Assembly: GCA_016715105.1 (NCBI GenBank)
Contig: JADKBO010000022.1
Span: forward strand, 1-64,000
Length of the DNA stretch: 64,000 nt
Reading direction: 5' to 3'
DNA from: Saprospiraceae bacterium
GTDB lineage: Bacteria > Bacteroidota > Bacteroidia > Chitinophagales > Saprospiraceae
The notes beneath the pieces were generated by a model that worked only from the letters and a program-made list of their open reading frames with translations, had not been told where the DNA came from and searched no databases. The position numbers were made by a program, and so were the translations under genes. Below, piece after piece: positions 18,565-27,733 of this stretch; the first letter of the stretch is position 1, and each line of letters opens with the position of its first letter.

Positions 18565-21500
18565 TTAAATGCTTACAACTTCAGTGCTCATGACCTGTTC
18601 TAAAATTTCCTTTACTTCGGGTTTGCAACTGCCACAGCCAAGGCCGGCTCCCGTGTTTGTACAAAGTGATGATAAATCTCTACACCCATTTTGAACTGCG
18701 TCAATTAAATTACCAGCGCCAACTTGATTACAAGAACAGACCAGTTTACCTTTCAATTCTGGTTTATCAGACCTTCCACGCAACAATTCCGACCTTCGAT
18801 CTGATAGTTCAATTCGATTTTGGATCAAATTTTTATAATCAGCAAATTCATTTTTGTCCCCAATGAGAATGGTTCCTACCATTTTTTCGTCGTAGATAAA
18901 TATCTTTTTATAATATCTTTCAGATCTATCTAAAAAGACAATTTCTTCATATCGGTCATCTTTTGTGTCAAACTCTATTTCACCAATGGAGCAAAGATCC
19001 AAGTCGTGGAATTTTAGAATATTCATAAATACAGAACCCTTGTATGGAGTCGAAAAGTCACCATTGAGAAAATTTGCCAGGTGGTCCGCCTGCTCTTCAG
19101 CTGCCGAAGTAATTCCAAAAAGTTTATTTTCAAATTCAGCAATTTCTCCAAGTGCAAAGATGTGCTCGTCTGATGTTTGTAAAAAATCATCGACAATGAT
19201 TCCTCTTTTGGTTTTTAGTCCAGCAGTTTTCCCCAATTCGGTATTTGGCCTCGTACCTATGGCGTAAATCACCGCATCGCAAAGTATATTTTTTCCACTT
19301 TTAAGATTTACTGACAGCTGCTGTTGTTCTTCCTCCATGATGGTGTAAACTTCATCGTCAAAGTAAATTTGTACACCTTTATCTATGACATGGTCTGCAA
19401 GAATTTTACTGCTTATTTCGTCCAATTGGCGTTCCATCAATCTACTATTCCTTTGTACAATGATGACTTGTACACCCATATCCCTCAAGGAAGAAGCAAC
19501 TTCAAGCCCAAGCAATCCTCCTCCAACGATCAGGATTTGTTGTTGAGACCTTTCTATATTTGAGCTTTCTAGGTGTTTGCGCAGATTGTCAGCGTCGTGT
19601 TTAGAACGCATTGTAAAAATTCCCTTGTAATGCATTGGAACCTCTGAGGGTACAAATGGACTTGCTCCCGTTGCAAGTACCAATTTGTCGTAGGAATGTT
19701 CCTGACCATTGCTATCAATGACCACTTTATGTTGTTTGTCTATGTATTCAATGCTGACAGCTGTTTTTAAAATGATGCCTTGCTGTTTTATTTTTTCAGC
19801 TTTTATTTTTTGAAGTTCTTCCCAAGTCAACTGGCCATTGAGGTATTCTGGCAATAAAACCCGATTATAAAAAGCATTTTCCTCTTTTGAGAAAACTAGT
19901 AATTCATCATGACTATTGAGTTCACGATAAGTTTGAGTAAATCTAAAGGCCGCAGCACCTCCTCCAACCACAACTACTTTTTCAAATTGCTTGTTATACT
20001 TCTGGACCTCCACTGCCATAAACTTTAACTCAGGCTGCTTGGACTTTGGGTCAAGAACTGCTTGGGTAAGGTTGTTGGTTCTGAGGTTGTTTCTATTCAA
20101 TATTTTACCCCAATGCATGGACAAAAAAACCACTCCCTCCTTTACATCTTTGGTGATATTCACCTTACACCTCACTTCTCCCATGGTACTGGAAATGACC
20201 GTAATGTCACCATTTTTGATGTTTCTTATTATGGCATCGTTGGGATGCATATCCAATTTTGGAGTAGGAATGTGTGCAGTCAATTTATTGACCTTTCCCG
20301 TTTTAGTCATGGTGTGCCATTGATCACGAATCCTTCCTGTTGTAAGGATAAGCGGATAATCTTTAGTGGTTTTTGTCCACGTTTTTTCAGAGGATTTTGG
20401 TGTGTTGAAAATGGCTTTTTTAGAGGGAGTATAAAACTGAAGGTCTGTAAAAAGTCTGGGAGTTCCTTCTAAATCTCCACTTCTAAATGGCCATTGCACT
20501 GATCCACTCTTTGCTAATAATTCATGACTCAATCCCGAAACATCGATATTGGTCCCTTTGGTGAGATAGGCATATTCATTGTAGATCTGACTGACATTGG
20601 TGTAATCAAAACCGCTGAAGTCCATTTTTTGAGCAAATCGCCAGATGATTTCTACGTCAGCTAACGCCTCTTCTGGAGCGTCTACAATTTTTGGCAAATA
20701 GCTTACCCGACGTTCTGAATTGGTCATGGTCCCTGCTTTTTCTGCCCAACCAGCAGCAGGCAATAAGATGTCAGCAAATTTGGTAGTGTCTGATCGATTT
20801 GAAATATCCTGAACTACACAAAATTTTACTTTTTTCAAGGCGCTTTCTACGCGATTGAGGTCAGGTAGACTCACCAAAGGATTTGTACAAACAATCCAAA
20901 CTGCTTTCACTACGCCTTCATGAATTTTATCAATTATTTCTGTAGCAGTGTAACCAGGTTTTGGAGAAATTGGTCCTCCTCCCCAAAATTTTTGGATTTC
21001 CAATCGGTCAGCTTCGCTATTCAAATTTCTTCTGGCTGTGAGCATATTGGCTAAACCTCCAACTTCCCTTCCTCCCATGGCATTGGGCTGACCTGTGAGA
21101 GAAAATGGTCCGTTGCCAGGTTTTCCTATTTTTCCTGTGATCAAGGAAATATTGATCAATGCATAGTTTTTATCAACGCCAACGGCACTTTGATTGAGAC
21201 CCATTGCCCACATGGTAATCAAACCTTTTGATCTGGCCATTTGTTGTGCAACATCAACGATGCTTTGTTGAGTAAGACCACAAATTTCTGCTGCTTCTCT
21301 CAGAGATGTTTTGAAAATGAGGTCTTTGTATTCTGCAAAACCTTCTGTGTGTTTGTCTATAAATTTATAATCCGCAGCTCCCATTTCAATCAATAATCGA
21401 TTGAGCACATTATATAAAACAGTGTCTGTTCCAGGAGTCAGTTGCAAATGGGTATCAGCGAGGGCCACAGAATTGGTGACTCTTGGGTCAACAACAATGA

Positions 21501-22098
21501 TCTTTACATTGGGATTTTTCTCTTTATGTTTTTCTATCCTTCTGAATAAGATGGGATGGCACCATGCAGGATTGGCACCAGAGATGAAAAAAGTATCTGC
21601 TAACTCAATGTCGTCATAAGAAAGGGGTACAGAATCTTCACCAAACGTATCTTTATATCCCACCACAGCGGAGCTCATACAAAGTCTGGAGTTGGTATCA
21701 ATATTATTACTTCCAATAAATCCCTTGACCAATTTATTGATGATGTAATATTCTTCTGTAAGACATTGTCCGGAAACATAAAAAGCGACAGACTCTGGTC
21801 CATGATCAGCGATCATTTTTTTGAATATTAGGGCAGCCCTATCCAATGCTTGGTCCCAGCTTACGCGTTGGAAGGGGTGATTTTTACTCCAACGCATTTG
21901 CGGATACAGAAGCCGATCACTTTTGTCCATCAAGGTATAATGCAGATTCATGCCCTTTGAGCAAAGCATTCCTTTGTTTACCGGATTACTTTCATCACCA
22001 CTCACGCCAATTTTACCGTTGGAATATTTATCGACGGTCACTCCACAGCCAACACCGCAGTAAGAACAAGTACTTTTATGTGTTTCTAATGGTTGCAT
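18565..22098 (-). CDS. nasA: Assimilatory nitrate reductase with fused FAD and BFD domains
   Basis: This 1177-residue enzyme reduces nitrate to nitrite in the cytoplasm. Residues 1-690 are the molybdopterin catalytic part, with a 4Fe-4S site of Cys 11, 14, 18 and 46 (CSYCGVGC and MLCSKG) and a probable Mo-ligand Cys in SRLCMSSAV. From about 705 a pyridine nucleotide-disulfide oxidoreductase domain begins (VVVVGGGAAAF) with a second nucleotide loop IVGGGLLGLEVA. Residues 1117-1172 are a BFD-type 2Fe-2S domain (CSCNQ and GCGSCKPEV). In many bacteria the electron-transfer part is a separate subunit (NasB/NasC); here one chain could carry electrons from NAD(P)H to molybdenum. It lies between nirD and the rubredoxin protein in one operon. 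Confidence 0.93.
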   Translation of the reverse strand: MQPLETHKSTCSYCGVGCGVTVDKYSNGKIGVSGDESNPVNKGMLCSKGMNLHYTLMDKSDRLLYPQMRWSKNHPFQRVSWDQALDRAALIFKKMIADHGPESVAFYVSGQCLTEEYYIINKLVKGFIGSNNIDTNSRLCMSSAVVGYKDTFGEDSVPLSYDDIELADTFFISGANPAWCHPILFRRIEKHKEKNPNVKIIVVDPRVTNSVALADTHLQLTPGTDTVLYNVLNRLLIEMGAADYKFIDKHTEGFAEYKDLIFKTSLREAAEICGLTQQSIVDVAQQMARSKGLITMWAMGLNQSAVGVDKNYALINISLITGKIGKPGNGPFSLTGQPNAMGGREVGGLANMLTARRNLNSEADRLEIQKFWGGGPISPKPGYTATEIIDKIHEGVVKAVWIVCTNPLVSLPDLNRVESALKKVKFCVVQDISNRSDTTKFADILLPAAGWAEKAGTMTNSERRVSYLPKIVDAPEEALADVEIIWRFAQKMDFSGFDYTNVSQIYNEYAYLTKGTNIDVSGLSHELLAKSGSVQWPFRSGDLEGTPRLFTDLQFYTPSKKAIFNTPKSSEKTWTKTTKDYPLILTTGRIRDQWHTMTKTGKVNKLTAHIPTPKLDMHPNDAIIRNIKNGDITVISSTMGEVRCKVNITKDVKEGVVFLSMHWGKILNRNNLRTNNLTQAVLDPKSKQPELKFMAVEVQKYNKQFEKVVVVGGGAAAFRFTQTYRELNSHDELLVFSKEENAFYNRVLLPEYLNGQLTWEELQKIKAEKIKQQGIILKTAVSIEYIDKQHKVVIDSNGQEHSYDKLVLATGASPFVPSEVPMHYKGIFTMRSKHDADNLRKHLESSNIERSQQQILIVGGGLLGLEVASSLRDMGVQVIIVQRNSRLMERQLDEISSKILADHVIDKGVQIYFDDEVYTIMEEEQQQLSVNLKSGKNILCDAVIYAIGTRPNTELGKTAGLKTKRGIIVDDFLQTSDEHIFALGEIAEFENKLFGITSAAEEQADHLANFLNGDFSTPYKGSVFMNILKFHDLDLCSIGEIEFDTKDDRYEEIVFLDRSERYYKKIFIYDEKMVGTILIGDKNEFADYKNLIQNRIELSDRRSELLRGRSDKPELKGKLVCSCNQVGAGNLIDAVQNGCRDLSSLCTNTGAGLGCGSCKPEVKEILEQVMSTEVVSI

Positions 22099-22129
22099 CT
22101 GTTTGTCCTATATAATCAGGTGATTGTTT

Positions 22130-22507
22130 TTAAAAATTAAAGCCTACGAAAACTTGCTGATTTTCGACTCTTACGGGATATGTGGCGATAGCAGGTAATT
22201 CTGCAGTGAGGCACGCTCCATCTTCCAATGAAAAATTGTGTTTGTGCATTGGACAGGCGACTTTGGCAATACCTGTCGCATCGCCTATCATGCCCCTTGA
22301 CAATACCATCTCTACTTTATGGGGGCATAAATTTTGACAAGCGTACCATTTTCCCATTCTGGCAAAGTAAAAAACTGCAATTTGTGCATGTTTATACTTG
22401 ACGCAGGCACCAGCATTTTCTGGAAAATCATCAACATAACCGCATGGATACCAGTACGTTACTTGCTCTTCCATTACTGACTCATAATTATCTAGTACAT
22501 TTTGCAT
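22130..22507 (-). CDS. nirD: Nitrite reductase small subunit, Rieske type
   Basis: NirD is the small partner of NirB in NAD(P)H-dependent reduction of nitrite to ammonium. The 125-residue protein is a Rieske 2Fe-2S fold with CPHK and CPMHKHNF as the CxH and CxxH ligand pairs. It is 25 bp downstream of nirB and 31 bp upstream of nasA, all on the minus strand. In some NirD proteins the cluster ligands are lost; here they are intact. Confidence 0.95.
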   Translation of the reverse strand: MQNVLDNYESVMEEQVTYWYPCGYVDDFPENAGACVKYKHAQIAVFYFARMGKWYACQNLCPHKVEMVLSRGMIGDATGIAKVACPMHKHNFSLEDGACLTAELPAIATYPVRVENQQVFVGFNF

Positions 22508-22532
22508 GATTGTCTTCTTTTAGGTCTACAGT

Positions 22533-25043
22533 TTATTTCCAGGGTTCTGGCATTTTCATTTCTCTCAAGGGAACAAAAACAATGTTTTCGTCTCGATCTT
22601 CAGAATTGACAAAGTGTTTATACCTTTTTCTGATAGAATCATTTTCTATGGCCTCCTTCCATTCGCAGGCATAATCGCTGACCAATTTTTCCATTTGAGA
22701 TTCAAGTTCAGCTCCTATGCCTAAAGTATCATCAACTACCACTGATTTAAGATATTCAATTCCCCCTTCCATTTTTTCAAGCCAAGGTGCAGTTCTGATC
22801 AGTGGTCCCGCTGTTTGTATGTAAAACATGAGAAATCTGTCCAAGTATTTGATACAAGTTTCTTCATCCAACCCTGAAGCTAATAAAATGGCATGTTTAG
22901 GATCTGCTCCACCATTACCACATACGTATAGGTTGAGACCTCCCTCCACGGCGATGATACCAAAATCCTTACCTCTTGCTTCAGCGCATTCTCTGATACA
23001 ACCAGATACGCCACCTTTCAACTTGTGTGGTGCTCGTAAACCTTTATATCTATTTTCTATTTTTACGGCTAGCGACACAGAATCATTCATGCCAAATCTG
23101 CACCAAGTAGAACCTACACATGATTTAACCGTCCTCAATGCTTTGCCATAAGCATGACCGCTTTCAAATCCAGCGATGATGAGTTTTTCCCAAATTGCAG
23201 GTAAATCATTGAGTTGTGCACCGAAAAGATCTATTCTTTGCCCACCTGTTATTTTGGTGTACAAATTATATTCCTTGGCCACCTCACCAATGACTATCAA
23301 TTTTTCTGGTGTTATCTCGCCTCCTGGAATTCTGGGTACAACAGAGTAGGTGCCATTTCTTTGAATGTTTGCAAGAAATCTGTCATTGGAATCTTGAATA
23401 GCGGGTTGTTTGTTGGCTGTTTCCATAAATAAACTGGCGAAAATGGAAGCTAGTACTGGTTTGCACGATTCGCAGCCATGTCCCATACCAATTGTGTTTA
23501 ATGCTTCATCATAGTCTGTAATTCCCTTGATTTTTACAATATCATATAACTCAGCTCTGGTATATTGGAAATGTTCACAAATGGTGTTTTTGACCACTCG
23601 CCCCATTTTCTTCAGTTCGGATTCTAAAATATTTTGTACCATGGGCTTACAACCACCACAGCCGGTACCTGCTTTTGTTTGTTTGCTGATGGCTTTATAG
23701 GTATCTAGTCCGTCATCTGTTATAACACAGCAAATTTTTCCTTTATTTACGTTTTCACAAGAACAGATAACAGCCGTATCTGGCAGAGCACTTACATCGT
23801 TATGACCTCCATCCCCATTTCTAGATCCCAAAATGAGATCTTCCGGGTTCTTTGGTAGCGGCATGCCGTTCTTGTAAATTTGTAGCAACATATTATACTC
23901 CGCTGCATCGCCAACCAAAATTCCGCCCATCAACTTGGTTCCATCTGCAGAAATATTGACCCTTTTATAAATTTTTTCGTGTCTGTTTTCAAAAATGATA
24001 GGCGTGTGCTCATGATGGATGTCAATGGCATCACCAAAAGAAGCTACATCGACGCCAAGTAATTTTAGTTTGGTCGACATATCTGGAGACTCAAGCATAC
24101 TTTTGTTTTCTCCATATAATTGTGCAACGACAACTTCTGCCATTTCATAGCCTGGCGCTACCAGCCCGTAAGTGAAGCCCAAAAAGTTAGCTACTTCACC
24201 GATGGCATATATATCCGGGTGTGAAGTTTGCATTTTTTCATCAACCAAAACACCTCCGCGAGGACCTAACTCCAAACCTGCTGCTGAAGCAACTTCATCA
24301 CGTGCTTTGATACCAGCTGAAATGACGACCATGTCTACGTCCAATTCACTGCCGTCTGTAAAATGCATTTTTTCTACATCTTGCTCTCCAGCAAAACATT
24401 TTGTATTTTTTGAAGTATGAACTACGATTCCAAGGTCTTCAATTTTGGATTTCAAGATGTCACCACCACGAGCGTCCAATTGGCGAGCCATCAAAACAGG
24501 TGCAAATTCTACAATGTGCGTTTCTAATCCCAAATCTTTGACGGCTTTAGCAGCTTCCAATCCCAATAGTCCCCCGCCGATTACTACTGCTTTATTTTTT
24601 CCTTTAGCCTTTATTTTTTCTGAAAAACTAATCATTTGGTCCAAATCTTCAATCGTGCGATAAACAAAAATGCCTTTTTTATCAACGCCATCAATAACCG
24701 GAACGAAAGGATAGGAACCAGTAGCAATGATCAATTTGTCAAAAGTATAGATTTCTGATTTGTGCGATTCTACCGTTTTATTATGAATGTCAATTTTTTT
24801 GATCAATTCACCTAACCTCAAATCAATACCGTTTTCTGCATACCAGTTTTGATCTGCAAGTTCCAATGATCGAGCATCTTGATTGAGGAAATACTCACTT
24901 AAGTGTACTCTGTCATAAGCAGGTCTTATTTCCTCGCCAAAAACAGTTACCTCAAAATTTTCTTTTTTGTAAGTAGTTTTAGAAACTAATTTTTCGCAAA
25001 ATTTGTAACCTACCATTCCATTACCTACGACAATTATTTTCAT
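22533..25043 (-). CDS. nirB: NAD(P)H nitrite reductase large subunit
   Basis: NirB reduces nitrite to ammonium with siroheme. The 836 residues run in order: an FAD/NAD(P)H reductase module starting IIVVGNGMVGYKFCEKL with a second loop VIGGGLLGLEAAKA, two BFD-like 2Fe-2S segments (CSCENV with TGCGGCKP, and GCESCKP), a ferredoxin-like reductase half-domain, and the siroheme/4Fe-4S domain with CVGSTWC and SGCIRECAEARGKDFG. It is the first gene of the operon nirB-nirD-nasA-rubredoxin protein. The upstream region has a recognisable promoter and candidate operator. No nitrate transporter or siroheme synthesis gene is in the window. Confidence 0.96.
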   Translation of the reverse strand: MKIIVVGNGMVGYKFCEKLVSKTTYKKENFEVTVFGEEIRPAYDRVHLSEYFLNQDARSLELADQNWYAENGIDLRLGELIKKIDIHNKTVESHKSEIYTFDKLIIATGSYPFVPVIDGVDKKGIFVYRTIEDLDQMISFSEKIKAKGKNKAVVIGGGLLGLEAAKAVKDLGLETHIVEFAPVLMARQLDARGGDILKSKIEDLGIVVHTSKNTKCFAGEQDVEKMHFTDGSELDVDMVVISAGIKARDEVASAAGLELGPRGGVLVDEKMQTSHPDIYAIGEVANFLGFTYGLVAPGYEMAEVVVAQLYGENKSMLESPDMSTKLKLLGVDVASFGDAIDIHHEHTPIIFENRHEKIYKRVNISADGTKLMGGILVGDAAEYNMLLQIYKNGMPLPKNPEDLILGSRNGDGGHNDVSALPDTAVICSCENVNKGKICCVITDDGLDTYKAISKQTKAGTGCGGCKPMVQNILESELKKMGRVVKNTICEHFQYTRAELYDIVKIKGITDYDEALNTIGMGHGCESCKPVLASIFASLFMETANKQPAIQDSNDRFLANIQRNGTYSVVPRIPGGEITPEKLIVIGEVAKEYNLYTKITGGQRIDLFGAQLNDLPAIWEKLIIAGFESGHAYGKALRTVKSCVGSTWCRFGMNDSVSLAVKIENRYKGLRAPHKLKGGVSGCIRECAEARGKDFGIIAVEGGLNLYVCGNGGADPKHAILLASGLDEETCIKYLDRFLMFYIQTAGPLIRTAPWLEKMEGGIEYLKSVVVDDTLGIGAELESQMEKLVSDYACEWKEAIENDSIRKRYKHFVNSEDRDENIVFVPLREMKMPEPWK

Positions 25044-25078
25044 TTTTCCGTATTTATGTCAAACAAGTTCGGTAATTG

Positions 25079-25100
25079 AATGCCCTTTTTAAAAGGCATT
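25079..25100 (-). promoter_or_regulatory. Inverted repeat in the nirB leader
   Basis: AATGCC (plus an extra C) then TTTTT is mirrored by AAAAGGCATT, a ten-base arm with one bulge. It lies 36-57 bp before the nirB start and downstream of the predicted transcription start, so it may be an mRNA hairpin or a repressor site. Confidence 0.4.
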
Positions 25101-25116
25101 TCAACGTATTGTGATT

Positions 25117-25149
25117 CAAAAATAAGTATTATATCTTAATTATCACAAA
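25117..25149 (-). promoter_or_regulatory. Promoter of the nirB-nirD-nasA operon
   Basis: On the minus strand TTTG (25149-25146), 21 bp, and TATTTTTG (25124-25117) match the Bacteroidota -33/-7 promoter. Transcription would start near 25110, about 67 nt before the nirB ATG. Confidence 0.6.
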
Positions 25150-25154
25150 TTAAA

Positions 25155-25170
25155 TACGTAAAAATACGTA
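25155..25170. promoter_or_regulatory. Paired TACGTA palindromes, candidate operator
   Basis: TACGTA occurs at 25155-25160 and 25165-25170, ten bases apart, on the same face of the helix. The pair sits immediately upstream of the -33 element of the nirB promoter, where an activator would bind. It is also about 210 bp from the divergent Nudix-type regulator gene, which could encode the factor. Function is inferred from position. Confidence 0.4.
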
Positions 25171-25353
25171 ATTATTATTTTGAGAATGGTTTGCTTTTTC
25201 GTAAAGTGTTGTTTTTGAATTACTTAGAATTTAATGCGAGGATTTAAGTATTTGTTTTAGCAATAAATTTTAACATTTAACGCAATTGTTGACTATAAAA
25301 TCATGTTTTTTCTAATCTTGAGACTTGAATAAACGGGTATTGAAAGCTTTGTC

Positions 25354-25361
25354 TATATTTG
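25354..25361 (+). promoter_or_regulatory. -7 box of the Nudix-type regulator gene
   Basis: TATATTTG is an exact TAnnTTTG match 24 bp before the chosen ATG. No TTTG at the ideal -33 spacing is present. Just downstream, CACTAAGTG (25373-25381) is a near-palindrome and might be an autoregulatory site. Confidence 0.5.
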
Positions 25362-25384
25362 TACCAAAATGACACTAAGTGCCA

Positions 25385-26107
25385 ATGAAATTAAATAAGA
25401 GCGTAGAGGAAAACATCAATTCCTGGATCAGTCAAATCAATGTGGAGTATAAATTGGCTTTGTCAGTTGACTGTGTCATTTTTGGTTATACGACCAGAGA
25501 TATGTTTGTGGCTTTGACCAAATGTGATATGCCTCCATTTGAAGGAGATTATTCTTTGGTTGGTGACATCGTACAGCCAAGTGAAAATTTGGACCAAGCT
25601 GCCAATAGGATTTTGCAGGAACGTACAGGTCTCACCAATGTTTATCTTGAGCAAGTGCAAACTTTTAGCGAAACCAATAGACACCCATTGGGTAGGGTAG
25701 TCACAGTAGCGTATTATTCACTGATCAAACTCAACGAATACTATGATAAATTGCCTGGTGAAGACTTTTTGATTTGGAGAAATATCAAAGACGTAGACAC
25801 TTTGGCCTTTGACCACAAAGAAATCTTTGATGTTTGTCTGTCGAGGTTGCAGAAACAAGTCAAAGAACAACCTGTCGGATTTAATCTTTTACCTAAGAAA
25901 TTTACTTTAAATCAACTCCAGGAATTGTATGAGGTCATTCTTGGAGTGGAATTGGATAAAAGGAATTTCAGGCGTAAACTCAAAAGCCTTAATATATTAC
26001 AAGACCATGATGAGCTACAAACGGATGTTTCTCACAGGCCTGCTAAACTTTATTCATTCAATAAAAAGCTGTATGAACAAAGGGTAGCAGATAATTTCCT
26101 ATTTTGA
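25385..26107 (+). CDS. Nudix-domain transcriptional regulator (NrtR-like)
   Basis: The N-terminal 150 residues are a Nudix fold (ALSVDCVIFGYTTRDMFVAL and GDIVQPSENLDQAANRIL then ERTGL). The Nudix box is degenerate: the usual GxxxxxExxxxAxxREUxEE has lost most catalytic glutamates. The C-terminal 80 residues (FTLNQLQELYEVIL, KRNFRRKLKSLNIL) are the winged-helix domain of the NrtR/AraR group, in which a dead Nudix domain senses a small ligand. Known members control NAD synthesis or sugar use. Here the gene is divergent from the nitrate operon, so control of that operon is a reasonable inference. I chose ATG at 25385; a GTG in frame lies 6 bp upstream at 25379. Confidence 0.8.
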   Translation: MKLNKSVEENINSWISQINVEYKLALSVDCVIFGYTTRDMFVALTKCDMPPFEGDYSLVGDIVQPSENLDQAANRILQERTGLTNVYLEQVQTFSETNRHPLGRVVTVAYYSLIKLNEYYDKLPGEDFLIWRNIKDVDTLAFDHKEIFDVCLSRLQKQVKEQPVGFNLLPKKFTLNQLQELYEVILGVELDKRNFRRKLKSLNILQDHDELQTDVSHRPAKLYSFNKKLYEQRVADNFLF

Positions 26108-26144
26108 AAATTACTTTTAATCCATAAACCTTTAAACCAAAATT

Positions 26145-27122
26145 TTGAATCGAATAGACAGGATATCGGCCATTCTCATTCAATTGCAGTCCAAAAGGAT
26201 TGTGAAGGCGCAAGAAATAGCAGATCGATTTGAAATCAGTTTGAGAACAGTGTACAGAGACATGAGGTCTTTGCAAGAAACAGGTGTGCCCATTATCAGC
26301 GAGGCTGGGACAGGATATTCACTGGCAGAAGGCTACAAATTACAACCTGTTTCATTTACCATGGATGAAATAACGACCTTCTTGATGGCAGAGAAGTTGT
26401 TGGAGAAATTGTCAGACCAGCAAACCTATTCAAAATACCAGTCTGCTTTGTTTAAAATTAAGGCAATTCTCAAATATGCGGAAAAGGATCAAATTGATCG
26501 GATCGATGACAACATCCAAGTCCTTCAGAATTTCAATAATTTCAGCCAAGATACTGGCAATGCTTTCACACAAACTATTTTAATTGCCATTGGTCAGAAG
26601 AAATCTGTTCACCTAGATTATTTCGCTTTATATAATGAAACCACAAGTTCCAGAGATGTGGAGCCTTTGGGAATATATTATTCCGCCAAACACTGGTATG
26701 TCATTGCATATTGTTTAACTCGAAAGGATTATCGTAATTTCAGAATAGATAGGATAAAATCTGCGAGTATCAATCAGAATAGTTTTATTCACGAACATCC
26801 ATCACTCAAAACTTATCTAGCCAACCTTACCAAAGAAGATAAAGAATTGATCAAGGTAGTTTTGCAAGTAGAAAATAGACATGCTCAGTATTTAAATACT
26901 CAAAAGTATTATTTAGGTTTTGTAAATGAGTGTAGGTATGAAACTTACACTGAAATGACTTTTCTCACTTCTTCTTTGTGTGGATTTGCCAGATGGTACG
27001 TAACATTTGGGGATGCTGCCGAAATCTTAGAACCAGAATCACTTAAAGAGGAAATCTTATCCCTCACCTCAAAGATTGCAGAAAAATTGACCAAGGAATC
27101 TGTGTTTTCAAGTACAATTTGA
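26145..27122 (+). CDS. HTH and WYL-domain transcriptional regulator
   Basis: The start MNRIDRISAILIQLQSKRIVK, with the helix-turn-helix QEIADRFEISLRTVYRDMRSL, is the DeoR-like DNA-binding region of YafY/PafC-type regulators. The central WYL domain is recognised by SVHLDYFALYN and the segment GIYYSAKHWYVIAYCLTRKDYRNFRIDRI (WYV in place of WYL). WYL domains bind ligands or nucleic acid and often control stress or defence genes. The start is TTG at 26145; no ATG is nearby. It is 37 bp after the Nudix-type regulator gene and 108 bp before a DinB-like gene, the gene it most likely regulates. Confidence 0.88.
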   Translation: MNRIDRISAILIQLQSKRIVKAQEIADRFEISLRTVYRDMRSLQETGVPIISEAGTGYSLAEGYKLQPVSFTMDEITTFLMAEKLLEKLSDQQTYSKYQSALFKIKAILKYAEKDQIDRIDDNIQVLQNFNNFSQDTGNAFTQTILIAIGQKKSVHLDYFALYNETTSSRDVEPLGIYYSAKHWYVIAYCLTRKDYRNFRIDRIKSASINQNSFIHEHPSLKTYLANLTKEDKELIKVVLQVENRHAQYLNTQKYYLGFVNECRYETYTEMTFLTSSLCGFARWYVTFGDAAEILEPESLKEEILSLTSKIAEKLTKESVFSSTI

Positions 27123-27230
27123 TTGTTGATCCATAAAAAATAGTCACAAAAATAATATTTCAAATTCCTACTGACAAAGGGCTGTCATTGTCCACCTTCA
27201 TCTTTGTAACTCATTAAATAAATAAAGAAG

Positions 27231-27725
27231 ATGAAAAGTTATTTGGAAACATTTTTGAAAGAAGTAGAAGAAGAATCAGTTGGCACTAGAAAGATGCTCA
27301 ATCTAGTACCTTCAGAAAAAATGGATTGGCAGCCTCACCCAAAAAGTATGTCCTTTAAAGCTTTGGCAACGCATATTGCTGATCTTCCTACTTGGATTGG
27401 TATGGCATTGAAAACAGATTTTTTGGACTTTGCAGAAAACCCCTATCAACCAAAGGATTGTAACAGTAATGCGGATTTGGTAGCATATTTTGATGAAAAC
27501 ATAACACAAGCAAAATTGGATATTGCAGAGGCTTCTGATGATATTTTGGAGGAAACCTGGACGCTGAAAAGTGGAGAAGCCATTTATATGCAATTGAGTC
27601 GTATGGGTGTTTTACGACACACCATGAATCAAATGATTCATCACAGAGCACAACTTGGCGTTGATTTAAGGTTGAATGATATTCCTATTCCAGGTGTGTA
27701 TGGGCCGAGTGCGGATGAAATGTAA
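27231..27725 (+). CDS. DinB-family protein
   Basis: A 164-residue four-helix-bundle protein of the DinB/YfiT family. Three potential metal-ligand histidines are visible: LATHIADLP near residue 47 and MNQMIHHRAQLGVDLRL near 140. Members are often thiol-dependent (bacillithiol or similar) metal-dependent transferases, or of unknown role. It follows the WYL regulator; such a pair is frequent in Bacteroidota. CATCTTTG at 27200-27208 is one base off the -7 consensus, so it may have its own promoter. Confidence 0.85.
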   Translation: MKSYLETFLKEVEEESVGTRKMLNLVPSEKMDWQPHPKSMSFKALATHIADLPTWIGMALKTDFLDFAENPYQPKDCNSNADLVAYFDENITQAKLDIAEASDDILEETWTLKSGEAIYMQLSRMGVLRHTMNQMIHHRAQLGVDLRLNDIPIPGVYGPSADEM

Positions 27726-27733
27726 AAATAAAC

